From JANLSE01 sp038214135 (GTDB lineage: Bacteria; Chloroflexota; Chloroflexia; Chloroflexales; Roseiflexaceae): DNA of 16,499 nucleotides. Of this stretch, positions 7,244-14,267 are shown piece after piece; positions within the stretch are counted from its first letter, which is position 1, and each line of letters opens with the position of its first letter. Below the pieces are notes generated by a model that was not told where the DNA came from, did not search any database, and saw nothing but the letters and a program-made list of their open reading frames with translations. The position numbers were made by a program, and so were the translations under genes. The stretch covers positions 1 to 16,499 of the forward strand of contig JBBQSD010000137.1 in NCBI GenBank assembly GCA_038214135.1, given 5' to 3'.

Positions 7244-8086
7244 TTACGGCTCCCTACGCAACCGTTGGGTCATACGGGTATAGAAATCGCTCTGCGGGCG
7301 AACGCGGGCGAAGATACAGGTTTGTTGGGCACGGCGGATCATCACTTCATCGCCCTCGTGGATCGGCACGGGCATCCGGCCATCCGCCGAGAGTGCAGCA
7401 GCGTGGCGGCTGCGTACACGCATAGTGACAACGGCATCTTCGTGGAGTACCAATGATGGTAGTGTGGTCAGATGCGGGGCAACCGGCACCAGCGCCAGTG
7501 CGTGTGAGCGTGGATCGATAATCGGGCCACCAGCCGCCAGCGCATAGGCTGTTGAGCCGGTCGCAGTTGCAACAAGCACGCCATCGGCATGATAGGTTGT
7601 CAGGTGTGCATCATAGATTTCGATATCCACAATAATCACGCGATTGATCTCACCACGGGCCAGCAGAATTTCGTTCAGTGCCAGCATGCGCTGTGATGGA
7701 TTGCCACCGGCATGGCGATGGTAGATCGTGGCATCAAGCAGGGTGCGCTCATCGTGCCAGCCAGCACCATCCAAGAGCATTTCCAGGCCAGGGTACAGAT
7801 CGGCAGGGCTGATATCGGCCATAAAGTTGAGGTGCCCAAGCGCCACTGGTAGCACAGGAATGCTACCATATTCAATCGCAAGGCGAGCAGCTCGTAGAAC
7901 GGTGCCATCACCACCAAGTGCGATAAGCAGTTCGATATCTGTTGGCAGCGGTGGTTCTGCTCGTGCGCCATGCGATGTGCCACGCCAGACGGTACAGCCA
8001 CGGAGTCGGAGCCAATCGGCCACTTCACGTGAAAGCTGGACGGAAGCCTCCGATAGTGGATTAAACAGAACACCAAAGCGATGCAT
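7244..8086 (-). CDS. nadK: NAD kinase
   Basis: This 280-residue cytoplasmic enzyme phosphorylates NAD to NADP. Family signatures present are GGDGT at 58-62, the NE pair at 138-139 that contacts the ribose hydroxyl, and the long conserved block DGVLVATATGSTAYALAAGG beginning at Asp168. The usual glycine-rich G-x-LGFL segment is altered to ALGHLNFMAD at 82-91, a departure from the common consensus. GGAG precedes the ATG at 8086 by 5 bases. It follows the metalloenzyme gene with a 13-base gap on the same strand, so the two are probably co-transcribed. Its TAA stop lies four bases from composite repeat copy A. Confidence 0.95.
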   Translation of the reverse strand: MHRFGVLFNPLSEASVQLSREVADWLRLRGCTVWRGTSHGARAEPPLPTDIELLIALGGDGTVLRAARLAIEYGSIPVLPVALGHLNFMADISPADLYPGLEMLLDGAGWHDERTLLDATIYHRHAGGNPSQRMLALNEILLARGEINRVIIVDIEIYDAHLTTYHADGVLVATATGSTAYALAAGGPIIDPRSHALALVPVAPHLTTLPSLVLHEDAVVTMRVRSRHAAALSADGRMPVPIHEGDEVMIRRAQQTCIFARVRPQSDFYTRMTQRLRREP

Positions 8087-8099
8087 AGCAACTCCAGGG

Positions 8100-9050
8100 C
8101 TAGGGCGTTTCGGTGAGCGCAGCGATTATCGCATCGGCAACCCCAGCGATCGATTCGATATTGGCGAAGGCAGGGGCAGAAGGGCCAATTGCCAGCAGCG
8201 GCACAGGATGGCGGGTATGCGATTTGGCGGCCAGGCTCTCGATATTGCCATGGTCGCTGGTCAACAACAGTGTGTCGGAAGGGCGCATTGCTGCCACTGT
8301 CGCGCCGATCAGGGCATCGATCAATTCAAGCGCTGTATGGATCTGTAAGAGACGCGATGAGCTGTTTGCATCGTTGGAATCAGCTTGATCGCGCCGATAT
8401 GTGCCGAGCCGTTCGTGCGCCGCCAGATCAGGCAGAAACGTCTCGAAGAACACAAGATCATGGGTATAAGCAAGCTTGGCAAGTACGATTCCAGCTTGTT
8501 CTGGTGTCGTCGGCATGATCTCTGGTTCATAGGCGCTTAGCAGCGTTCCTGTCACATCCCAGGCAACTGCTGCACCGGATTGATAATCACTGAGGGTTCG
8601 GAGGCGGATCTTGGCTCCATTGGCAGCGATCACGCTTGCAGATGGGCGCAGCCGGCCCTGTTCCAGCGCCTGCCAGTAGTTCGGCCCAAATACATTGGCA
8701 AATGCTGCCTGCTTGCCGAGTTTCTGAACCATATGGAACACATTCTCGGCGGCCAGGCGTGGGCGCAGCGCAATTGGTGGTAGGTGTGGCTGATGGCGGC
8801 CATGCAGTTTGGATGCATTGAACCCACCAAGCAGCGCAGTATGGCCGGTACCGCTCTGGGGCAGCCCATCAACACCGAGCGTTGCGTCGATTGGGCGCAG
8901 CAACAGGTGCGTGGAAGAACCAACCGATTCAGTCGTCAGCGGTCCGCCAAGCAGGTTGTGCAGTATCGGCATCGTAGCCGTTGAAAGTGGGTTATCTAGG
9001 CCAGCTGGTGCAAGCCCGATACCATCGGCAAAGATAAAGATGATCGCCAT
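8100..9050 (-). CDS. Alkaline phosphatase superfamily metalloenzyme (phosphopentomutase / independent phosphoglycerate mutase-like)
   Basis: The 316-residue protein starts MAIIFIFADGIGLAP. It has the two-metal core of the alkaline phosphatase superfamily: Asp9 in ADGIG, the nucleophile region QSGTGHTALLGG (Ser66/Thr68), Asp208 and His212 in LPDLAAH, Asp266-His267 in SDHGN, and His281 in TRHPVPLL. Thr68 aligns with the phosphothreonine of phosphopentomutase, whose motif is TTTGH. It is shorter than phosphopentomutase or phosphoglycerate mutase (about 390-510 residues), so the true reaction is unknown. The frame continues upstream to 9143, but the extra residues lack family similarity and cross the promoter, so the ATG at 9050 is preferred. 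It heads a unit with NAD kinase. Confidence 0.88.
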   Translation of the reverse strand: MAIIFIFADGIGLAPAGLDNPLSTATMPILHNLLGGPLTTESVGSSTHLLLRPIDATLGVDGLPQSGTGHTALLGGFNASKLHGRHQPHLPPIALRPRLAAENVFHMVQKLGKQAAFANVFGPNYWQALEQGRLRPSASVIAANGAKIRLRTLSDYQSGAAVAWDVTGTLLSAYEPEIMPTTPEQAGIVLAKLAYTHDLVFFETFLPDLAAHERLGTYRRDQADSNDANSSSRLLQIHTALELIDALIGATVAAMRPSDTLLLTSDHGNIESLAAKSHTRHPVPLLAIGPSAPAFANIESIAGVADAIIAALTETP

Positions 9051-9060
9051 ATGCTGCGCC

Positions 9061-9089
9061 AGTATACGTCGTTCTCTGGAACGGTGCAA
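9061..9089 (-). promoter_or_regulatory. Candidate promoter giving a near-leaderless metalloenzyme-nadK transcript
   Basis: On the minus strand TATACT (9061-9066) and TTGCAC (9084-9089) are 17 bases apart. The -10 box ends 10 bases before the ATG at 9050, so transcription would begin about 5 bases before the start codon. No ribosome site is visible there, which fits. The -35 box is weak (3 of 6). Confidence 0.4.
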
Positions 9090-9148
9090 ACAGCCTTGTG
9101 AATAGGGGGTGACGGATTGTTTCGGAATCAGCCACGCACCCATCCAGG

Positions 9149-9219
9149 GTAGGGAGCGGTTCGCGAACCGCCCATCACGACGGGCAATGCATGCACGGCG
9201 GTTCGCGAACCGCCCCTAC
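9149..9219. repeat. Paired GCGGTTCGCGAACCG palindromic repeat, copy 2
   Basis: The element begins GTAGGGAGCGG and ends CCGCCCCTAC, so its ends are inverted. Each half holds the palindrome CGGTTCGCGAACCG, and the centre holds CCATCA and ACGGGCAATGC. It matches 4766-4834. It sits in the 492-base gap between the divergent metalloenzyme and transporter genes, which has no convincing gene. Confidence 0.8.
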
Positions 9220-9378
9220 GGTCATTGTTGGAGGAATATATTGTGCAGGTTTGGTCGATCCGGTCGCCATTGGCCCTTGACTGGCTCACAACGTGGTATG
9301 ATACCTTTGTTCTTTCAGATGGGTGATAGATGCTGCTATATAGCATCTCTCGCTGATTGCCAAATGGACGCAGTGCTG

Positions 9379-9398
9379 GGGCGCGATATATCGCGCCC
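9379..9398. repeat. Perfect 20-bp palindrome
   Basis: GGGCGCGATATATCGCGCCC is fully self-complementary. It resembles the other GGGGCG...CGCCC palindromes of this window and is probably a dispersed repeat, although its place upstream of the transporter allows a regulatory role. Confidence 0.6.
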
Positions 9399-9469
9399 GT
9401 ACCTTTTATGCATCAAAGAGATTTGCTATACCCCTGATTATGTGTCCAATGGCTGGAATCTCTGTTTTC

Positions 9470-9484
9470 CCTGACAATGTCAGG
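9470..9484. promoter_or_regulatory. Perfect 7-1-7 inverted repeat upstream of the VIT1-type transporter
   Basis: CCTGACA and TGTCAGG flank a single A, directly followed by TATATA (9485-9490), a possible -10 box. The site lies 58 bases before the transporter ATG. Geometry suggests an operator for a dimeric repressor; it does not match the Fur, MntR or IdeR consensus I know. Confidence 0.4.
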
Positions 9485-9542
9485 TATATACAGGATACTG
9501 CTATCAAATCGCTCTCCTGATTGTTTTACGAAGGAAGCTGAT

Positions 9543-10238
9543 ATGGCAATCCATATACCCGAACAACATCGAACGCAACATATTGGTTGGTTACGTGCAG
9601 CTGTGCTAGGGGCAAACGATGGTATTGTATCGACGGCTAGCCTGGTGGTTGGTGTTGCAGCATCGAATGCAACCCATAGTGCCGTACTTGTTGCTGGAGT
9701 AGCTGCTCTGGTTGCAGGAGCGATGTCGATGGCTGCTGGTGAATATGTTTCGGTGAGTTCTCAAGCAGATACAGAAAAGGCCGATCTTGTGCGTGAACGT
9801 GGCGAACTTGCAAGCAGCCCGGAATATGAGCAGGCGGAGTTGGCCGCGATCTATGTTGAACGCGGGCTTGATACAGTCTTGGCACGCCAGGTCGCTGAGC
9901 AGCTTATGGCCAAGAATGCGCTTTCCGCCCACGCCCGCGATGAACTCGGTATCTCGGATACGATTACTGCTCGCCCAATACAGGCCGCGCTTGCTTCTGC
10001 TGGATCGTTTATAGTTGGTGCCGCACTCCCGATGCTCGTCGTTTTGATTGCCCCAATCTCGAGTATTGTCCTACTTGTTGCAGTAACATCACTCATTTTT
10101 CTGGCAGTGCTTGGGGTTCTGGCGGCCTATACTGGCGGTGCGCCCATTCTTGTTGGTGCGCTGCGGGTGACATTCTGGGGTGCATTGGCAATGCTGATTA
10201 CCGCCGGTGTTGGCGCACTCTTCGGAACGGTAGTCTAG
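9543..10238 (+). CDS. VIT1/CCC1-family metal (Fe/Mn) transporter
   Basis: This 231-residue membrane protein has five predicted helices, at about 17-41, 47-72, 148-171, 173-197 and 203-230. Family motifs include GANDGIVST (23-31) in helix 1 and AGAMSMAAGEYVSVSSQ (58-74) ending helix 2. The hydrophilic segment at 75-140 is rich in glutamate (78, 85, 88, 94, 96, 99), matching the cytoplasmic metal-binding domain of the plant and fungal vacuolar iron transporters. These proteins export or sequester divalent iron or manganese by proton antiport. An upstream in-frame ATG at 9477 would add 22 residues without family similarity; GAAGGAAG just before 9543 supports the shorter form. It is a single-gene unit, and the palindrome upstream may control it. 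Confidence 0.95.
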   Translation: MAIHIPEQHRTQHIGWLRAAVLGANDGIVSTASLVVGVAASNATHSAVLVAGVAALVAGAMSMAAGEYVSVSSQADTEKADLVRERGELASSPEYEQAELAAIYVERGLDTVLARQVAEQLMAKNALSAHARDELGISDTITARPIQAALASAGSFIVGAALPMLVVLIAPISSIVLLVAVTSLIFLAVLGVLAAYTGGAPILVGALRVTFWGALAMLITAGVGALFGTVV

Positions 10239-10245
10239 CGTGAAC

Positions 10246-10275
10246 ATAGCCGATAGACCGATAGCCGATAGCCGA
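10246..10275. repeat. Short tandem CCGATAG repeat
   Basis: About four imperfect copies of a 7-9 base unit (ATAGCCGAT / AGACCGAT) lie 8 bases past the transporter stop. This is simple-sequence DNA with no evident function. Confidence 0.6.
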
Positions 10276-10340
10276 AAATGCGATCCGGAGGCTGTTTTCA
10301 TCCATCATTGTGCGACGCAGCTGAGAGTCGGATAGTATCC

Positions 10341-10376
10341 GCAGATTATGCAGATTATGCAGATTTCGCAGATTAT
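10341..10376. repeat. Tandem 9-bp repeat (GCAGATTAT x4)
   Basis: There are four head-to-tail 9-base units at 10341, 10350, 10359 and 10368; the third differs at two bases. It lies 89 bases upstream of the DksA-like gene. Variable copy number between strains would be expected. Confidence 0.85.
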
Positions 10377-10464
10377 TTGTTCGTTTGTTCCTTTGTCACT
10401 AAACAAGAGAACAAGAGTTCCAGATATGCTTATTCTCTATCAAACATTACATAAGGAGTACTCC

Positions 10465-10836
10465 ATGGATGAGCCAACAATTGGATTAACCCAGCAGCAG
10501 GTTGAGGGCTTCCGTATACGCCTGGAAGCGACACGCACCAATTTACAAACACAGATCACCGATGCAGAGCGTGATCTGACATCGCCAGAAGCGATTAGTG
10601 ATGCAGAAAGCAACCAGGGCGATGATGGCAACTTAATATTTGCCCATGAACAGGCCCTGGATTTAATTGCACGCACACGTATCGAACTCGCCGTGGTTGA
10701 GCGGGCGCTGGCGCGTATCGCCGCTGGAACCTATGGCATCAGTGAAGTCTCGGGGCGGCCCATTCCAATTGAGCGGCTTGAGGTTCTGCCCTTTGCGACA
10801 ACATTGGTTGGCGAGAAACTGCTGAGTGATCGGTAG
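10465..10836 (+). CDS. DksA/TraR-like protein with a cysteine-less zinc-finger region
   Basis: The 123-residue protein has the layout of the DksA/TraR family, which binds the RNA polymerase secondary channel: a helical hairpin from about 9-88 with an acidic tip (Asp53-Asp54 region), then a finger region at 89-116. The finger keeps the framework YG....G..I...RLE..P, but the positions of the four zinc cysteines are Ser93, Ser96, Leu114 and Glu117, so zinc cannot be bound in the usual way. AAGGAG sits 6 bases before the ATG at 10465. The frame is open further upstream, through the tandem repeat, but that part has no family character. It is monocistronic and convergent with the phosphofructokinase gene. 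Confidence 0.88.
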   Translation: MDEPTIGLTQQQVEGFRIRLEATRTNLQTQITDAERDLTSPEAISDAESNQGDDGNLIFAHEQALDLIARTRIELAVVERALARIAAGTYGISEVSGRPIPIERLEVLPFATTLVGEKLLSDR

Positions 10837-10844
10837 ATGAGTCG

Positions 10845-10885
10845 CCCTCACCCCCTGCCCCTCGCCCATGCCGGGGCGAGGGGGA
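10845..10885. repeat. CCCTCACCCC-type hairpin, right arm missing; possible transcript-end structure
   Basis: It begins with CCCTCACCCC, 8 bases after the DksA-like stop, then forms a 10-bp stem CCCCTCGCCC/GGGCGAGGGG. It lies between two convergent genes where a bidirectional terminator would be useful, but no T-run follows on either strand. Confidence 0.6.
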
Positions 10886-10937
10886 ATCGGCACGAACCAT
10901 ATGCCAGATGCCCCACTAGGCGTCTCTACCCTTATCT

Positions 10938-13178
10938 CTATTGGGCTGCTGATTTCGCCAGGATTCGTGCGATTCCGCGTAATTCCAGCCACCACTGTTC
11001 GTTTGGCCGCTGCACACCGGTTGCCATCATAGGTGGCAGATCGTCCACATTGGTGAACTGTACTTCACCATCGCGGAATCCGATCACTGCTGATGTTGGC
11101 ACAGATTTGGCAGCCTCTACACACAGGAAGTTGATGCAATCGGATGCGAGCCGGGTCGCCTGAATGCGATCAAATGGCGATGGATCGCCGCCCTGCTGAA
11201 GATGGCCGAGAATGGCCTGCCGGACATCGAAATAGTTGCCGCCCTCCTCTTCGAACAAAGCGGCCATAAAGCCAGTGGTATAAATGGGGTTCGCGTTCTC
11301 GTTGCGAATGATCAGGCCCAGTTGCTTGCCCTGCTTGAATCCGCGAACCAGCGCATCAAGCGTTTCCTGAAGATCATGGAGCGTCGTACCTTCTTCTGGA
11401 AGATACACACGCTCTGCTCCGGTTGCCAGGCCACTCATCAGCGCCAGATACCCACAATCGCGGCCCATGACCTCGACAACAAAGCAGCGCTGGGATGCGA
11501 CCGCCGATTGTTTGATCTTATCAACTGCATCGATAATGCTATTGAGTGCGGTATCGGCTCCAATACTCAATTCCGAACCAGGCAGGTTATTGTCGATCGA
11601 TGCTGGCAAACACACAATCGGTAGCTTGAAGGCGGGAATCGTGTGTCGTTGGCTATGCAACTGATAGGCTGCCTGATACCCAACCCACCCGCCAATAATC
11701 AACAGCCCATCGATCTGGTTGGTTTCGATGGTGCGAGCGATTGCCAAACACTCATCGCTGCTTGGAATATGGTGATCGGTGCCAAGCTCCGCGCCACCCA
11801 TTGGCGCCCAGTCATTCACACTCATCCATTCCATCTCGGTCAGATTGCCAGCGATCAGCCCTTTGATGCCATGATGGACGGCCAGCATAGTATGGCCGTT
11901 ATCGATGCCAAGCCGCACTGCTGCTCGCACTGCCGTGTTCATTCCAGGCGCGAGCCCGCCCGCGTGCATAACTGCCAACCTGAGCCGCCGCTGCCCTGCA
12001 ATTGGTGCATGCGGTAGCGCTCGCACGAGTGTCTGGTATGTGCGAAACGCATTGGTGAAGCTGCGCCCACGTAGGGCCATGGCCTGCTCATAGTTCTGAT
12101 CGGCCATGGCCTTAGCAACCGCCTGGGTCTGTTCCACACAATACACCAGCGGCGAATGCACAACCCGATTGCTGCGAATGCCAATCACCTGTGGCTCGCG
12201 CTCTGGGGTCGTCGAAAGCAGATCATCGACGGCGGCAGCGCCAAGAATGGTGCTCATCGTTCGATCAAACGAACTTGGCCGACCGCCGCGCTGGAGGTGC
12301 CCAAGAATAGTGACCCGCACATCCTCGCGCAGCCGTTCCTCCAGTACCTGTTTGACATACGAACTGCTGATTGGGCTGCCCTTGCGATCCCGGGCACCCT
12401 CCGCAATAATCACGATACTTGATCGACGGCCTGCCATGCGGCCTGCCCGCAACACCGCGCACATGGTTGTTTCCCAATCATCGACATCGGGCGGGCTTTC
12501 GGGGAACAACACCCATTCGGCTCCGGTGGCCAATGCTGCCATGAGAGCCAGGTAGCCACAATGCCGCCCCATCACCTCGACGACAAATGTGCGCTGGTGG
12601 CTGGCGGCGGTACTGCTGATCGCATCGACGGCATCTGTGATCCGATGTAGCGCCGTATCGGCACCAATCGTCATATCTGTACCAAACATATCATTATCGA
12701 TCGAACCAACCAGCCCAACAAGAAACAGCGTTGGATGGTGATCGGCAAGTTCCTGGCTGATTGTGCCCTGGGCAACCAATTCGCGAAGGAGTGTTGGCCA
12801 TTCCTGGCGAAAGATATTGGCTCCCGTCAGGCTGCCATCGCCGCCGATCACCACCAGGCTATCGATGGCATGGCGCAAGAGGTTATGGGCCGCTTGCAGC
12901 CGGCCTTCGTGGGTGCGAAAGGCCGTACTGCGTGCTGTGCCGATGATGGTGCCGCCACGATGCAAAATCCCACCGACATCGTTCCAGTGTAATGGGCGCA
13001 GCAGATCGCCACCATTGACCATTCCCTGGTAGCCTTCATAGATACCATAGACTTCAACACCGCGATCAAGTGCGCTCCGAACGACAGCCCGTACGGCAGC
13101 ATTCATGCCTGGTGCATCGCCACCACTAGTGAGGACGCCAATCCGTTTGGGTTGATGAGTTATATTGGATGTTTCCAT
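10938..13178 (-). CDS. pfkA: Two-domain (eukaryotic-type) ATP-dependent 6-phosphofructokinase
   Basis: The 746-residue protein contains two complete PFK folds in tandem (about 11-380 and 398-740); usual bacterial PFKs have one of about 320. The first half has an intact active site: LTSGGDAPG (16-24), GGDGS (112-116) typical of ATP use, GSIDNDMFGTDMTIGAD with catalytic Asp161, MGRHCG (203-208) and HLQRGG (294-299). In the second half GGDGS is GGWVG (496-500) and IDND is IDNN (Asn531), so catalysis there is unlikely; the segment LPGSELSIGADTALN resembles the allosteric half of animal and fungal PFK. An upstream extension to 13370 consists of repeat sequence and is rejected; AGGAG precedes the ATG at 13178. 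It should commit fructose 6-phosphate to glycolysis. Confidence 0.95.
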   Translation of the reverse strand: METSNITHQPKRIGVLTSGGDAPGMNAAVRAVVRSALDRGVEVYGIYEGYQGMVNGGDLLRPLHWNDVGGILHRGGTIIGTARSTAFRTHEGRLQAAHNLLRHAIDSLVVIGGDGSLTGANIFRQEWPTLLRELVAQGTISQELADHHPTLFLVGLVGSIDNDMFGTDMTIGADTALHRITDAVDAISSTAASHQRTFVVEVMGRHCGYLALMAALATGAEWVLFPESPPDVDDWETTMCAVLRAGRMAGRRSSIVIIAEGARDRKGSPISSSYVKQVLEERLREDVRVTILGHLQRGGRPSSFDRTMSTILGAAAVDDLLSTTPEREPQVIGIRSNRVVHSPLVYCVEQTQAVAKAMADQNYEQAMALRGRSFTNAFRTYQTLVRALPHAPIAGQRRLRLAVMHAGGLAPGMNTAVRAAVRLGIDNGHTMLAVHHGIKGLIAGNLTEMEWMSVNDWAPMGGAELGTDHHIPSSDECLAIARTIETNQIDGLLIIGGWVGYQAAYQLHSQRHTIPAFKLPIVCLPASIDNNLPGSELSIGADTALNSIIDAVDKIKQSAVASQRCFVVEVMGRDCGYLALMSGLATGAERVYLPEEGTTLHDLQETLDALVRGFKQGKQLGLIIRNENANPIYTTGFMAALFEEEGGNYFDVRQAILGHLQQGGDPSPFDRIQATRLASDCINFLCVEAAKSVPTSAVIGFRDGEVQFTNVDDLPPMMATGVQRPNEQWWLELRGIARILAKSAAQ

Positions 13179-13269
13179 TGAAGATGTGCTCCTATTTTTA
13201 TGCCACTGCGTGTGGTCAGCGTTTCTTGACACTCTGCGTGGCGGGCCGTTGTCCCTACTTCTGCGTTTC

Positions 13270-13344
13270 GGGGCTGCGCGCCCCGTACCTGCGGTCGGGG
13301 TGGCCCGCCACCCCAACACCCCCGGCCAGGGACCTTGTCCCTGG
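13270..13344. repeat. Three consecutive hairpins upstream of phosphofructokinase
   Basis: Stems are GGGGC/GCCCC (13270-13284), GGGGTGG/CCACCCC (13297-13314) and CCAGGGAC/GTCCCTGG with a CTT loop (13326-13344). They lie about 90-165 bases upstream of the PFK start. They look like dispersed repeats; a role in the leader cannot be excluded. The 13179-13612 gap otherwise holds composite repeat copy B and no convincing gene. Confidence 0.7.
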
Positions 13345-13385
13345 ACCCTAAATGCAACTCGGCAGCTCATTACAGTTTGTGAATT

Positions 13386-13650
13386 ATGCCTCGGCTGCGA
13401 TCAATATCTGGCTGTGGCTGTTCCCTATTGCTTTATTTCCTTGTTCAAAGAATGTTGGTGGTCCACCAAGGCCCGCTGATCATGCCTCGGCTGCGATCAA
13501 TCGGTGATTGTGGCTGGTTCCCTCACCCCTACTGCGCCGCCCGCTCCCACTGGGAGCGGGGCCGGGGGTGAGGGCAGTTCTGCAGTTCGGTGGTTCGGGG
13601 TTGATTCTTGGTTCAGCCTTCTGACTCCTGACTTCTGACTTCTGAATACT
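13386..13650. repeat. Composite intergenic repeat, copy B (265 bp)
   Basis: It has the same modules, order and strand as 6964-7240: ATGCCTCGGCTGCGATCAAT twice, AAAGAATG, GGTTCCCTCACCCC, the hairpin (13520-13574), GGGGTGAGGGCAGTTCTG, and CTGACTT repeats ending in CTGAATACT. Its right end enters the coding sequence of the minus-strand membrane protein gene. Confidence 0.8.
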
Positions 13651-14119
13651 TGGTTCGTGACAATCGCCCGGCCCATGCTGCTGCTACGATGATGCACAGC
13701 AGAATCAGCAGTTCGGCGAGTGTGCCAAATCGGAGGCCAAATAGGCGCGTACTCAACAGATCATCAACATCATGAAGCGAAATAGCCTGGATAATCGTCA
13801 GATTAAAGAGGCAACTCATCGCAAGGAGTGCCAACCATTCTGGTGGGCGCAGGCTGCGGAATTGGGTGCGTAGGCCAACTACAATCGCGACGCTGGCAAG
13901 CAACATGCCAACGCTCCCAAATGTTTGTGCCGGGCGTCGAATACGATACCACCCGTGTTCAAGGGCGAATTGACGCCCAACGATGGTCATGTGCTGTGGG
14001 AAATTGGTCATGGTGCTGAGTCCAAATACCATGAGGATGCCAATAATGATCCACCAAAAGGTACGAGGGGCACGGCGTGTGAACAACAAACAACAGGCGA
14101 CAGTCAAAAAGTATATCAT
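13613..14119 (-). CDS. Small four-helix membrane protein, function unknown
   Basis: This 168-residue protein has hydrophobic segments at about 1-14, 22-40, 66-84, 92-112 and 133-151, consistent with four or five membrane helices. A polar motif, ISLHDVDDLLSTRLFGLRFG, precedes the last helix and is the part most likely to matter for function. I do not recognise the family. GAGGAAC lies 9 bases before the ATG at 14119. The last 12 residues (KYSEVRSQESEG) are encoded by the CTGACTT module of composite repeat copy B, so the original C-terminus was probably replaced or extended. It is divergent from the secreted protein gene at 14551. Confidence 0.8.
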   Translation of the reverse strand: MIYFLTVACCLLFTRRAPRTFWWIIIGILMVFGLSTMTNFPQHMTIVGRQFALEHGWYRIRRPAQTFGSVGMLLASVAIVVGLRTQFRSLRPPEWLALLAMSCLFNLTIIQAISLHDVDDLLSTRLFGLRFGTLAELLILLCIIVAAAWAGRLSRTKYSEVRSQESEG

Positions 14120-14267
14120 CGAGCGTGTTCCTCAATCGTTGAATAGCCATAACCAGGGGGGGCTTTTTGTTGTGAGTGTAGCATGTCCTCGCAAGAACAA
14201 TCAGGCGGTGCTTATTGATGGGAGTGTGACGTATATTTTTGCACCGATGTCATACCGCCCAATACCT

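Noticed and set aside
4882..9050. A novel multi-gene nucleotide-based defence or signalling system (nucleoside hydrolase, phosphoesterase, metalloenzyme, NAD kinase)
   Set aside because: The genes are in separate transcription units on both strands, each is an ordinary housekeeping family with standard motifs, and there is no sensor, effector or mobile-island signature.
9109..9474. 121-codon plus-strand open frame upstream of the transporter
   Set aside because: It crosses the palindromic repeats and has Cys/Arg-rich composition with no recognisable domain.
9477..9542. 22-residue N-terminal extension of the VIT1-type transporter
   Set aside because: The start would fall inside the 9470-9484 dyad, and the strong ribosome site precedes 9543.
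10348..10464. 39-residue N-terminal extension of the DksA-like protein
   Set aside because: It begins inside the tandem 9-base repeat; the AAGGAG before 10465 marks the real start.
10857..10883. Classical rho-independent terminator between DksA-like and PFK genes
   Set aside because: The stem is strong but no T-run follows on either strand, so it is kept only as a repeat/hairpin.
13227..13232. Plus-strand TTGACA as a -35 box
   Set aside because: No -10 box lies at the right distance; what follows is GC-rich hairpin sequence with no plus-strand gene.
13179..13370. 64-residue N-terminal extension of phosphofructokinase
   Set aside because: It is encoded by the hairpin repeats and is Arg/Pro/Gly-rich; PFK similarity starts after the ATG at 13178, which has a ribosome site.
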